Below are positions 15,595 through 23,390 of a stretch of 23,761 nt of DNA, one piece after another (the stretch's first letter is position 1; the number at the start of each line of letters is the position of its first letter). Source of the stretch: Fastidiosipila sp963510375 (GTDB lineage: Bacteria; Bacillota; Clostridia; Saccharofermentanales; Fastidiosipilaceae). A program made the translations under genes and the position numbers. The stretch is from contig CAUPES010000018.1 of assembly GCA_963510375.1 (NCBI GenBank), positions 1 to 23,761 of the forward strand. Direction: 5' to 3'. The notes beneath the pieces are model-generated. The model saw only the letters and a list, made by a program, of their open reading frames with translations. It had not been told where the DNA came from and did not search any database.

Positions 15595-17088
15595 TTATAG
15601 ATTTCTTCTTCTTCTATACACTACTAGTGCAATTGTTAGTAAGATTGTTGGAATACCAATCATAGTAAAAAATCCTGCTAATTTTGTACTATTTTGATTC
15701 TTCGCTACGATATTATAATTCACAACAGGTTTAGGTTTAATTAGTAACTTTTCACCTTGTAAATTCTCAATACCAGCAACTTTGTTAACTGAATAGAATA
15801 ACAATACATAGTTTCCAGAGTTAACCATAACTTGTGAAAGTACTTTATCACTAAACATTGTTGCGGAACCGAATACTGCAACTTTAGCAGAAGTACGTAC
15901 TGAATCGTCAAGATATCCTTTATTGACACTATACATAGCTACATTTTGAACTCCTGGGACAGAAAGATCTTCAGGGTTTCCAGCTTTTTCAGTATAAGCT
16001 TCTTTACCAGTTTCAATTACTGAATGTGTTTCAATCCAATTTTTATTGTTATCAGCAGTTGTGATAGCTCTTACATTTTCAGCAACTACAAAATCAATAT
16101 TTGCTTCAGCCGGATAAAGTGGATTTTTAGTAATTTTTGCATTGAATCTATATTCATTATTACTATGGGTATTTTCTACGCTTTCTTTAACTCTATCATT
16201 AGTAATTTTTAGGTTAAATTCATTTAGTAAAGTATTTAAATTGTTAAATACTGTATTTGAATAATCACTCATAACATACAAACTACCACCCTTTTTTAGG
16301 TACTTAAGGTAACTATCTGTTTCATTAACAGTAATGTCATTTGTTGGATTAAGCATTAATAAAATTGTTGCATCGTCAGGGATAGTTGATTCGACAGTAG
16401 TATTTAACTCTTTTACTAAGTAATTGTTTCTTTCAAGCATTGTGCGAAGAATTGTATAATTTTGATCAATTTTAGCTTCACCATGACCTGTTGTAACATA
16501 TACTACAGGAGTATTTTCTGAACTTACAAATTTAATCGCACCTGTCAAAGCTTCTTCTGCTGTATATCCTGAAATATACACCTGATATCCTTGTCTCTCA
16601 GTTTTTACTAGATCATTAGTAGATAAAACTTTGATCTTAGAATGATTTTCATTGGACACTACTATTTGATGTTGTTGTAAATTGTGTACCTTTTGTGGAT
16701 CTAATTCTTCTATAATTTTTGGATTTTGAACAGGATCAATAAATCTAACATTTATTTTACCTTTACCCTTATCGCGATACTCACCTAATAACTTAGGTAA
16801 GAAGTTAAACGTTTTAGCACTGCTACCGCCGAAATTTTCTTCCGTAGCTAATACAGTTATATTAATTTTTTTGTCATTTGCATTCAAAATATTCTTAGTA
16901 GTATCACCAACAGTAGAAATTTTATTCTCTGTCCAGTCAAATTCTAAGGCATTACCAAATGCTTGCTCTAGAATGACATTGAATAGTAGTAAAATTACTG
17001 CTAGAACAATTACTGAAATAACAGCAGCATTTCTTAATTTTTTATTTCTAGAATCAACTATAATTTTTTCTTTTGTCTTTTTACTCAT
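15595..17088 (-). CDS. GldG-family ABC transporter auxiliary protein
   Basis: This 497-residue protein starts with a Lys-rich segment and a membrane helix (about 20-40), has a large extracytoplasmic domain, and ends with a second helix followed by YRRRRNL, so both termini face the cytoplasm. The extracytoplasmic part shows features of the GldG/ABC_transp_aux family: the conserved VVYVTTGHGEAKI segment and strands such as ATILLMLNPT and GGSLYVMSDY. A longer start at 17127 is possible, but AGGAGAG lies eight bases before the ATG at 17088 and the longer form would overlap the permease gene, so I chose 17088. GldG works with GldF and GldA in gliding Bacteroidetes; here, in an apparently non-gliding Gram-positive, the role is unknown. 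It follows the permease gene by 13 bases. Confidence 0.85.
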   Translation of the reverse strand: MSKKTKEKIIVDSRNKKLRNAAVISVIVLAVILLLFNVILEQAFGNALEFDWTENKISTVGDTTKNILNANDKKINITVLATEENFGGSSAKTFNFLPKLLGEYRDKGKGKINVRFIDPVQNPKIIEELDPQKVHNLQQHQIVVSNENHSKIKVLSTNDLVKTERQGYQVYISGYTAEEALTGAIKFVSSENTPVVYVTTGHGEAKIDQNYTILRTMLERNNYLVKELNTTVESTIPDDATILLMLNPTNDITVNETDSYLKYLKKGGSLYVMSDYSNTVFNNLNTLLNEFNLKITNDRVKESVENTHSNNEYRFNAKITKNPLYPAEANIDFVVAENVRAITTADNNKNWIETHSVIETGKEAYTEKAGNPEDLSVPGVQNVAMYSVNKGYLDDSVRTSAKVAVFGSATMFSDKVLSQVMVNSGNYVLLFYSVNKVAGIENLQGEKLLIKPKPVVNYNIVAKNQNSTKLAGFFTMIGIPTILLTIALVVYRRRRNL

Positions 17089-17096
17089 ATTTATCA

Positions 17097-17103
17097 CTCT
17101 CCT
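17097..17103 (-). promoter_or_regulatory. Ribosome binding site that fixes the GldG-like start
   Basis: AGGAGAG on the minus strand ends eight bases before the ATG at 17086-17088 and overlaps the stop codon of the permease gene. This favours the start at 17088 over the ATG at 17127 and suggests translational coupling. Confidence 0.7.
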
Positions 17104-17887
17104 ATTGTTTCCAACGTGAACTTTCATTAATTTGTGCTGTCACGTATAAGAACAGGATTATCATGCTTATAAAATAAACAACTGACACAAGATCAAATGT
17201 ACCTTTAGCAAATCCTGCTAACTTTGTAGCTGGGTTAAGCCAGTCTAGTCCTGATGTTACAGCCTTACCTATGTTTGCTTCACTTGCTGCTGGTATGGCA
17301 TCAGGGAAATCAAGGAAATTAATAATTGAACTTATACCTGAGCCAATAATTTTGCTAATAGAAGTAAAGACTTCAAAACCAACAAAAATAACAAATGAAA
17401 TAATAGCTGCAATTACTTGGCTAGTAGTGAGTGATGATGCAAATAAACCAATAGCTATATAAGCTAAACCAGTCAATAGATAAGCTATTAATGTTCCCCA
17501 ATATTTAAAGTCAACCAAACCATTAAATGAAAGAGTAATCATTACATAAATTAAATTAACTGAACTAATTAATAAGAACATTAGTGAAACACCAAGATAC
17601 TTACCGATAACTACTTGCAATGTACTTGCAGGTGATGTTTGGTACAGAATTTCAGTACCATTCAATTTTTCGGATGAAAAAGTTCTCATTGTCATAATTG
17701 GGATTAAGACCATAAATAATCCACGCATAAAGTTAAGAACCGCAGATGTGTCTACATAGTTATAGGATAATAATAAGGAATAGTAAAAACCTGATACTAA
17801 AGCATATATTGCAAAGAGCACCCATCCAATAGGTGATTTAAAATAACTCTTAAATTCTCTTTTGGCTATTGTCCAAATTCTTGACAT
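17102..17887 (-). CDS. ABC-2 type permease, GldF-like
   Basis: This 261-residue integral membrane protein has about six hydrophobic segments (near 18-38, 53-70, 95-118, 130-152, 156-178 and 235-253). The N-terminus IAKREFKSYFKSPIGWVLF and the segment TMRTFSSEKLNGTEILYQTSP are typical of ABC-2 permeases of the GldF/NosY type. It should form the membrane channel for the ATPase encoded immediately upstream; the spacing is one base, and its AAGGAGG site lies within the last codons of that gene, so translation is probably coupled. The transported substrate is unknown. Confidence 0.88.
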   Translation of the reverse strand: MSRIWTIAKREFKSYFKSPIGWVLFAIYALVSGFYYSLLLSYNYVDTSAVLNFMRGLFMVLIPIMTMRTFSSEKLNGTEILYQTSPASTLQVVIGKYLGVSLMFLLISSVNLIYVMITLSFNGLVDFKYWGTLIAYLLTGLAYIAIGLFASSLTTSQVIAAIISFVIFVGFEVFTSISKIIGSGISSIINFLDFPDAIPAASEANIGKAVTSGLDWLNPATKLAGFAKGTFDLVSVVYFISMIILFLYVTAQINESSRWKQ

Positions 17888-17888
17888 T

Positions 17889-18992
17889 TTACTTATCCTC
17901 CTTAATATCAGCGCTGGAGTCTTCTTCGGAAATTACAATCGAATCAACCTCTTTTTTGGCTATGCTATTCATATCTTTCGCTGCTAGCTGAGCTTGGTCC
18001 CATTGGTCTAATTCTTCATCTTCTTCAAGTTCAGCTTCATGCTCATCTAATGTATGGACGTAACTCTTATTTGTTACTTTTAAGAAAATATCTTCTAAAG
18101 TAGCATTAACCTCTCTCATTCCTAACATTGTGAGTTTTGAATCAGCAAAAGCTTTAAACACTTTTTCCCTAATATCAATTTCAGGAGCAGTTTCATAGAT
18201 TAATACAGTTTCACCCATAGATTTACTTATTCTTTCGACATTTATTATTTCTGAGAATGTTTTTAGTAATCTATAAGCTGAATCTGCATTGTTTTTTACT
18301 GTAATCTCAACCTTATTGTTATCCCCTACAACTTCTCCAAGGGCATTAATATCGCTCTGATATGCCAATTTACCATTTGCAATAATTACAACTCTATCGC
18401 AAGTAGCTTGGATCTCAGATAAAATATGTGATGAAATGATAACTGTATGTTTTTTTCCAAGACTTCTTATTACATTTCTTATATCTTTTATCTGCTTTGG
18501 ATCAAGACCTACAGTAGGTTCATCTAAAATAATTACATCAGGATCCCCAACAAGGGCTTGGGCTACACCAACACGTTGTTTATAACCTTTAGATAGGTTA
18601 TTAATTAAACGATTTCTAACATCTGTAATTTTTAGTTGAGTCATTATTTTAGCTAAATGATCTAACTGTTCATTTTTAGGTACTAATTTTAAATCAGCAA
18701 TGAATGTCAGATACTCCATAACTGTCATATCAGTATAAAGAGGTGGTTGTTCTGGCAAATAACCAACTTTTGCTTTAGCCTTTTCAGGCTCTTCTAAAAT
18801 ATCAAAACCATCAATTTTAACTGTACCTGAACTTGCTGAAATAGCTCCAGTTAAAATATTCATAGTGGTACTCTTACCTGCACCATTAGGTCCTAAAAAA
18901 CCTAAAACTTCGCCTGCTTTAACATCAAACGAAATATTATCTACGGCTTTTACTTCGCCATAGTATTTGACGAGATTCTTTATCTCAATCAT
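17889..18992 (-). CDS. ABC transporter ATP-binding protein (GldA-like) with acidic C-terminal tail
   Basis: This 367-residue cytoplasmic ATPase powers the adjacent ABC-2 permease. Walker A GPNGAGKST is at 34-42, the Q-loop YLPEQPPLY near 78-86, signature LSKGYKQ at 133-139, Walker B VIILDEPT at 153-160, and the switch SSHIL near 190. The cassette and its usual C-terminal dimer region end near residue 310 with TLEDIFLKVT. The remaining 58 or so residues are very acidic (AELEEDEELD, then ISEEDSSADIKEDK), not needed for ATPase activity and possibly a contact for another protein. It has a strong GGAGG site and follows the DUF6106-like gene by 26 bases. Confidence 0.92.
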   Translation of the reverse strand: MIEIKNLVKYYGEVKAVDNISFDVKAGEVLGFLGPNGAGKSTTMNILTGAISASSGTVKIDGFDILEEPEKAKAKVGYLPEQPPLYTDMTVMEYLTFIADLKLVPKNEQLDHLAKIMTQLKITDVRNRLINNLSKGYKQRVGVAQALVGDPDVIILDEPTVGLDPKQIKDIRNVIRSLGKKHTVIISSHILSEIQATCDRVVIIANGKLAYQSDINALGEVVGDNNKVEITVKNNADSAYRLLKTFSEIINVERISKSMGETVLIYETAPEIDIREKVFKAFADSKLTMLGMREVNATLEDIFLKVTNKSYVHTLDEHEAELEEDEELDQWDQAQLAAKDMNSIAKKEVDSIVISEEDSSADIKEDK

Positions 18993-19018
18993 ACTCTTCC
19001 TCCTACTAGACCCTAAGA

Positions 19019-19552
19019 TTAACCTTGGATCGGATTAAATTTTACTATTCTTGGGTTGAAACGCTTACAGTCTTCAATAATTCTAGCTTCAGGTTCGAAT
19101 AAAACTAAAACCATATTTTCCTTATATTTGCCAGTGAAGAACCATACATCACCATTACCAGTATTGCTTGTACAATCTATAGTTTTATAACTCTTATCTT
19201 CTGAATATTTTCTAAAAGCTTGATCACTAGTAGGTGCAAGAATTTCCATGTTGTTGGAGCTCATACTGACTTTTCTTTTGCGTTTACGTTTGTTATAGAT
19301 AGTATCAATGTCAATGTGACCATTTGTACATATATATTCAAATTCTAAATTTCTGTTAGTTATTAATGTATACACACCCCAACCAGCTCCTGCGATAATT
19401 AATAATGCAAAGAAAATTAAATATTGTATAAACAAAAATACTAATAAAATTAATAGCAGATAAGCTAAGGTATATAATCCAATAATTAAATAATCTTTTC
19501 CAGATTTATGTCTTTTTACTAATTGTTCGATAAAAACATCTTGATTAAACAT
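19019..19552 (-). CDS. DUF6106-like small membrane protein
   Basis: This 177-residue protein has a short N-terminal segment with FIEQLVKRHKSGKDY, two adjoining hydrophobic helices (about 20-64), and a cytoplasmic domain with FEYICTNGHIDIDTIYNKRKRK. This pattern resembles the DUF6106 family of Clostridia, of unknown function. No catalytic motif is visible; the C-terminal domain contains short strands and a VWFFTGKYKENMVLVLFEP segment. It is the first gene of the Gld-type operon, with a good AAAGGAG site and candidate promoters upstream, which suggests a membrane or regulatory accessory role. Confidence 0.6.
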   Translation of the reverse strand: MFNQDVFIEQLVKRHKSGKDYLIIGLYTLAYLLLILLVFLFIQYLIFFALLIIAGAGWGVYTLITNRNLEFEYICTNGHIDIDTIYNKRKRKRKVSMSSNNMEILAPTSDQAFRKYSEDKSYKTIDCTSNTGNGDVWFFTGKYKENMVLVLFEPEARIIEDCKRFNPRIVKFNPIQG

Positions 19553-19609
19553 AACCTAACTCCTTTATCATTAAAATGAGTAAATTCATAAGTAATAATT
19601 TATACAAAT

Positions 19610-19639
19610 TTTATACTTATTTAATTACTAATTTGTAAA
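19610..19639 (-). promoter_or_regulatory. Candidate promoter of the DUF6106/Gld-type operon
   Basis: On the minus strand TTTACA (19634-19639) and TATAAA (19610-19615) are separated by 18 bp, about 57 bases upstream of the DUF6106-like start. A second option is an extended -10, TGGTATTAT, with TATTAT at 19662-19667. The region is extremely A/T-rich, so false matches are likely. Apart from these and the groEL terminator, the 231-base gap holds nothing I recognise. Confidence 0.4.
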
Positions 19640-19715
19640 AAATACAAACACAATAGATTAAATAATACCATACTTTAGTCTTAGATAAAAAGATTGATTG
19701 TTAAATTAAAACATA

Positions 19716-19761
19716 AATAAAAAACTGACCTTTAATTATTTTTTTAATCAAAGATCAGTTT
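19716..19761 (-). terminator. Rho-independent terminator of groESL
   Basis: On the minus strand a 17-bp stem with two G-U pairs (arms at 19745-19761 and 19722-19738, outer part AAACTGA/TCAGTTT) encloses a six-A loop and ends in TTTTTTATTT. It begins 22 bases after the groEL stop. It is strong and well placed to end the chaperonin transcript before the next operon promoter. Confidence 0.9.
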
Positions 19762-19783
19762 ATATTAATTAGACTTTTCCAAA

Positions 19784-21397
19784 TTAGAATCCTCCCATTG
19801 GAGAAGGCATGTCATCTTTTTCTTCTGGAATATCAACAACAAGTGCTTCAGTAGTAAGTACAGTTGCTGATATTGATGCTGCATTTTGCAAAGCCGCTCT
19901 AGTTACTTTAGCAGGATCTACTATACCAGCTTCTATCATATTTAGATATTCTTCAGTTACTACATTAAATCCAACTCCAGGTTCAGCTTTTTTTACATTC
20001 TCGCAAATAACGCTTCCATCTAATCCTGCATTAATTGCAATCTGTCTAATTGGTTCTTCTAGAGCTTTCAAAACAATTTGAACACCTGTTCTCTCATCGC
20101 CAGACTTCTCTGCTAATAAAGCTTGAACTGCTGGGATAATATCAATGTAAGCGGTTCCACCACCAGCTATCATACCTTCCTCAATACCAGCACGGGTTGC
20201 AGATAAAGCATCTTCTATTCTTAGTTTACGCTCCTTCATTTCAACTTCTGTAGCAGCACCAACACGTACGACTGCAACACCACCAGATAGTTTAGCTAAA
20301 CGCTCTTGCAGTTTCTCTTTATCATATTCAGAATCAGAATTTTCAATTTGTGAACGTATTTTGCTAACTCTGGCATCAATAGCTGCTTTACTACCACCAC
20401 CATCAACAATAGTAGTAGAGTCTTTTTGAACCTTAATTGTTTTAGCTGTACCTAATTGTTCTGGTATTGTGTCTTTAATATCTAATCCCAAATCTTCTGT
20501 AATTAATGTTGCACCAGTTAAGGTTGCTATATCTTCAAGCATTTCTTTTCTTCTATCACCGTATCCAGGTGCCTTAACAGCAACAACATTTAATGTTCCT
20601 CTTAATTTATTTAAGATTAAAGTTGATAAAGCTTCGCCTTCAACATCTTCAGCAATAATTAAAAGTTTCTTGCCATCGGTTACTACATGCTCCAATATTG
20701 ATAAAAGATCTTGAATTGAGGAGATTTTCTTATCTGTAACTAATACATAGGCATCATCCAATACAGCTTCCATTTTTTCTGTATCGGTTGCCATATATGA
20801 AGAAATATAACCCTTATCAAATTCCATACCTTCTACTACTTCAAGACTTGTTTCTAAAGTATTTGACTCTTCAATAGTAATTACACCGTCTGATGTAACT
20901 TTTTCCATTGCTTGCGCTATTAATTTTCCAACTTGTTCATCATTAGCTGATATAGCAGCAACTCTAGATATATCGTCAGAGTTTTTAATTGGTTCGGATA
21001 GTTTACTAATTTCAGCACTAGCAACTTCTACAGCTGCATTAATACCTTTTCTAACGAAAATTGGATTAGCTCCTGCAGCAACATTCTTCAAACCTTCTCT
21101 AATTAAAGCTTGTGCTAAAACTGTCGCTGTTGTTGTACCATCACCTGCTATATCATTAGTATGTGTTGCAACTTCTTTTACTAATTGAGCGCCCATATTC
21201 TCAGACCTATTTTCAAGTTCAATTTCTTTAGCAATAGTTACACCATCATTTGTAATTAGTGGAGCTCCAAAACTTTTATCTAAAACAACATTTCTACCTT
21301 TAGGGCCTAATGTTATTTTTACAGTATTTGCTAATTTATTTACACCTTGTTCCAAAGCTTTTCTTGCAGCTTCTCCTTGTAATAATTCTTTTGCCAT
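19784..21397 (-). CDS. groEL: Chaperonin GroEL (60 kDa)
   Basis: This 537-residue subunit of the ATP-driven folding chamber works with GroES. Conserved landmarks are VTIKLGPKGRNV-type ATP-site sequence (here VKITLGPKGRNVVLDK), the catalytic-site GDGTTTATVLAQ near 86-97, and the apical-domain VAVKAPGYGDRRKEMLEDIA. Length is normal. The C-terminus ends DDMPSPMGGF, so the long GGM repeat tail typical of many GroEL proteins is absent or reduced to one unit. It follows groES by 59 bases with an AAGGAGAA site and is transcribed from the groES promoter. Confidence 0.98.
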   Translation of the reverse strand: MAKELLQGEAARKALEQGVNKLANTVKITLGPKGRNVVLDKSFGAPLITNDGVTIAKEIELENRSENMGAQLVKEVATHTNDIAGDGTTTATVLAQALIREGLKNVAAGANPIFVRKGINAAVEVASAEISKLSEPIKNSDDISRVAAISANDEQVGKLIAQAMEKVTSDGVITIEESNTLETSLEVVEGMEFDKGYISSYMATDTEKMEAVLDDAYVLVTDKKISSIQDLLSILEHVVTDGKKLLIIAEDVEGEALSTLILNKLRGTLNVVAVKAPGYGDRRKEMLEDIATLTGATLITEDLGLDIKDTIPEQLGTAKTIKVQKDSTTIVDGGGSKAAIDARVSKIRSQIENSDSEYDKEKLQERLAKLSGGVAVVRVGAATEVEMKERKLRIEDALSATRAGIEEGMIAGGGTAYIDIIPAVQALLAEKSGDERTGVQIVLKALEEPIRQIAINAGLDGSVICENVKKAEPGVGFNVVTEEYLNMIEAGIVDPAKVTRAALQNAASISATVLTTEALVVDIPEEKDDMPSPMGGF

Positions 21398-21456
21398 AAT
21401 TTTCTCCTTCTTTTAAATTTTAAGTATTTACGCTTAGTTCTTGCTATTTCAGTTGA

Positions 21457-21753
21457 TTAAGCTTCAACTTTAGCAAGAATATCATCACGCTCAACGATAG
21501 TATATTCAATCTCATCGACAGTTACCTTTGTTCCAGCATATTTTGAAACAATAACTTGATCACCCTCTTTGACTAACATATCGTGAGTTTTACCTTCTGA
21601 ATCTTTACCATCTCCTACTGCAACAACTTCTGCTACCTCTGGTTTCTCTTTAGCGGAATCTGGTAAAACTAAGCCAAAGCTTGTTGTTTGTTCTTTTTCA
21701 TTGTTTTCTACAGTTTTAATTAGAACTCTTAATCCTATTGGTTTAATTGTCAT
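21457..21753 (-). CDS. groES: Co-chaperonin GroES (10 kDa)
   Basis: This 98-residue lid of the GroEL chamber begins IKPIGLRVLIK, has the mobile loop TTSFGLVLPDSAKEKP (about 24-39) whose hydrophobic LVL tripeptide contacts GroEL, and contains VAVGDGK and GDQVIVSKYAGTKV. Length is normal, helped by a small insertion DSEGKTHDML. The start has a strong AGGAGGT site. The promoter and a CIRCE-like element are directly upstream, so HrcA repression is expected. Confidence 0.97.
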   Translation of the reverse strand: MTIKPIGLRVLIKTVENNEKEQTTSFGLVLPDSAKEKPEVAEVVAVGDGKDSEGKTHDMLVKEGDQVIVSKYAGTKVTVDEIEYTIVERDDILAKVEA

Positions 21754-21771
21754 ATTCTTTACCTCCTGCCT

Positions 21772-21798
21772 TTAGCACTCTTCATATTCGACTGCCAA
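21772..21798 (-). promoter_or_regulatory. CIRCE-like HrcA operator of groESL with one degenerate arm
   Basis: On the plus strand TTAGCACTC (21772-21780) is a perfect CIRCE arm, followed by a nine-base spacer and GACTGCCAA (21790-21798), which matches the other arm GAGTGCTAA at seven of nine positions. Spacing and place, between promoter and groES ribosome binding site, are exactly as known for HrcA control in Firmicutes. hrcA is not in the window. Confidence 0.82.
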
Positions 21799-21806
21799 CG
21801 CAATCT

Positions 21807-21835
21807 ATAATAATCTTAAAGTCAAACAAAGTCAA
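21807..21835 (-). promoter_or_regulatory. groESL sigma-A promoter
   Basis: On the minus strand TTGACT (21830-21835) and TATTAT (21807-21812) are separated by 17 bp, each matching consensus at five of six positions. It lies directly upstream of the CIRCE-like element. A second TTTGACTTT copy overlaps the spacer as part of an AAAGTCAA direct repeat. Confidence 0.75.
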
Positions 21836-21886
21836 TTAACAAATAGTGAATATGAATAATAAATGTTTACAAATATAAAATAAATA

Positions 21887-21924
21887 AACCTCTTCATTCT
21901 CAGCTTAGGAGATATGAGGAGGTT
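21887..21924 (-). terminator. Terminator after the small membrane protein gene
   Basis: On the minus strand AACCTC pairs with GAGGTT and, after one mismatch, TCAT with ATGA and TCTC with GAGA, around the loop CTAAGCT; TTTATTTATTTT follows. It begins 24 bases after the stop of the 112-residue protein and insulates groESL from the galE transcript. Confidence 0.75.
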
Positions 21925-21948
21925 AAGCAACTTAATGTATCAATCTGA

Positions 21949-22287
21949 TCAAAATTTCTTTTTTAATGAATCATATATATCCATAAACCACTGGTTAACA
22001 ATAACTTTATTATTCCAGTATAGATATATTAATAAAGCAATAATGAAAATAAGTATTACATAAACAAGAATATTTATTCTTTTCTTATTCAATCTCTTTT
22101 TTCTATTTTTTAATAGTTTTTGACGCATGTTATTTTCATTATGCAATTCATTTCTTTGCATCATATGTCTAGCAGAATTAGCTTTTTCATATATTTGCTC
22201 TGAAGCTTTTTGATTTTCATTTACTGATTCTCTACTAAAGTTATCCTGCTCGTCTACTTTTTCTGTTTCTTCTGCATCTACAATCAT
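21949..22287 (-). CDS. Small tail-anchored-like membrane protein, unknown function
   Basis: I do not recognise this 112-residue protein. Residues 1-55 are hydrophilic and rich in Glu, Asn and Gln; 56-70 form a strongly basic patch (KLLKNRKKRLNKKR); 71-90 are a single membrane helix (INILVYVILIFIIALLIYLY); the last 22 residues (ending DSLKKKF) follow it. By the positive-inside rule the N-terminus is cytoplasmic. It has an AAAGG site and starts 18 bases after the galE stop, so it is probably co-transcribed with galE, then closed by the terminator at 21887-21924. Codon use and composition look like the neighbours, and the gene is probably real. Confidence 0.6.
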   Translation of the reverse strand: MIVDAEETEKVDEQDNFSRESVNENQKASEQIYEKANSARHMMQRNELHNENNMRQKLLKNRKKRLNKKRINILVYVILIFIIALLIYLYWNNKVIVNQWFMDIYDSLKKKF

Positions 22288-22305
22288 AAGCTCTACCTTT
22301 ATTAA

Positions 22306-23328
22306 TTATGAATTAGCATATCCTTGTGGATTATTTTTTTGCCAACGCCAGCTATCTTCACACATTTGCTCTAAATCATATTGAGCCTCCCAGTTTAAAA
22401 CTTCTTTAGCTTTACTTGGATCAGCAAAAACTGTTGCAGCATCACCAGGTCTCCTGTCAACTATTTCATAAGGAATCTCAACACCACTAGCTTTTTCAAA
22501 AGCATTAACTAAATCTAAAACACTATATCCATTTCCTGTACCAAGGTTTACAGCTAGGCAACCAACGTGTTCAGCGCTGTAATCCAATGCTTTAACATGT
22601 CCATCAGCTAAGTCTACAACGTGAATGTAATCTCTAACACCAGTACCATCAGGTGTATCATAGTCATTACCAAATACATTCAATTTCTCACGTTTACCAA
22701 TTGCTACTTGAGTAATATAAGGCATTAGATTATTAGGAATTCCTTTTGGATCTTCACCTATTTTCCCTGATTGATGGGCTCCGATTGGATTGAAATATCT
22801 TAGTAAAACTACACTAAATTCAGGGTTTGCTACACAGACATCTTCAAGAATTTCCTCTATGAAAACTTTGGTCCAGCCATAAGGATTTGATGCTGACTTT
22901 GACAAATCTTCAGTCAATGGGGATTGATGATCTGTTCCATAAACAGTCGCAGATGAACTAAATATGAATCTATTACAGTCAAACTCTCTCATTACTTCTA
23001 GTAGACTTAATGTTGAATCTATATTATTTCTATAATATTCAATTGGTTTTGCTACAGATTCCCCTACTGCTTTGTACCCTGCGAAATGAATTACAGCAAA
23101 AATATCATTTTCTGTAAAAATTCTTCTTAGAAGTTCTTTATCGCAAACGTTACCTATATATAGAGGAATTTTATTTCCAATAATTTCTTCAACTCTACTA
23201 ACTGCTTCTTTACTTGAATTACTTAAATTATCGACTATGACTGCTTCATATCCAGAATTATACAAAGAAATAATTGTGTGACTACCAATATAACCTGCAC
23301 CACCTGTAACTAAAACTTGTTTTTTCAT
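22306..23328 (-). CDS. galE: UDP-glucose 4-epimerase
   Basis: This 340-residue NAD-dependent short-chain dehydrogenase/epimerase interconverts UDP-galactose and UDP-glucose for galactose use and cell-surface glycans. The NAD motif VTGGAGYIGSH is at 6-16, catalytic Ser is in FSSSATVYG, and catalytic Tyr and Lys in YGWTK. RYFNPIGAH, GVRDYIHVVDLADGH and RRPGDAATVFAD confirm GalE rather than another epimerase. Length is typical. It has a strong AGGAGG site. A (TA)6 tract at 23341-23352 lies just upstream of it. Whether it also accepts N-acetylated sugars cannot be told. Confidence 0.96.
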   Translation of the reverse strand: MKKQVLVTGGAGYIGSHTIISLYNSGYEAVIVDNLSNSSKEAVSRVEEIIGNKIPLYIGNVCDKELLRRIFTENDIFAVIHFAGYKAVGESVAKPIEYYRNNIDSTLSLLEVMREFDCNRFIFSSSATVYGTDHQSPLTEDLSKSASNPYGWTKVFIEEILEDVCVANPEFSVVLLRYFNPIGAHQSGKIGEDPKGIPNNLMPYITQVAIGKREKLNVFGNDYDTPDGTGVRDYIHVVDLADGHVKALDYSAEHVGCLAVNLGTGNGYSVLDLVNAFEKASGVEIPYEIVDRRPGDAATVFADPSKAKEVLNWEAQYDLEQMCEDSWRWQKNNPQGYANS

Positions 23329-23390
23329 AATATCCTCCTGTATATATATATATTATTTTATAGTATTAAGTCTTGTTTTAAATTTTAACA

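Noticed and set aside
15595..17127. Longer start for the GldG-like gene at 17127
   Set aside because: It would overlap the permease stop, lacks a ribosome binding site, and a well-placed AGGAGAG precedes the ATG at 17088.
11196..19552. The Gld-type operon as an actual gliding motility locus
   Set aside because: No GldJ/K/L/M/N or Spr-type genes are visible and the host looks Gram-positive; the ABC module alone does not indicate gliding.
19632..19648. Small dyad TTTGTA/TACAAA as an operator
   Set aside because: Only six base pairs, all but one per arm A/T, in a region where such matches are expected by chance.
23341..23352. (TA)6 tract upstream of galE as a phase-variation repeat
   Set aside because: Short for slippage-driven switching and lies in a very A/T-rich spacer; no promoter with proper -35/-10 spacing straddles it clearly.
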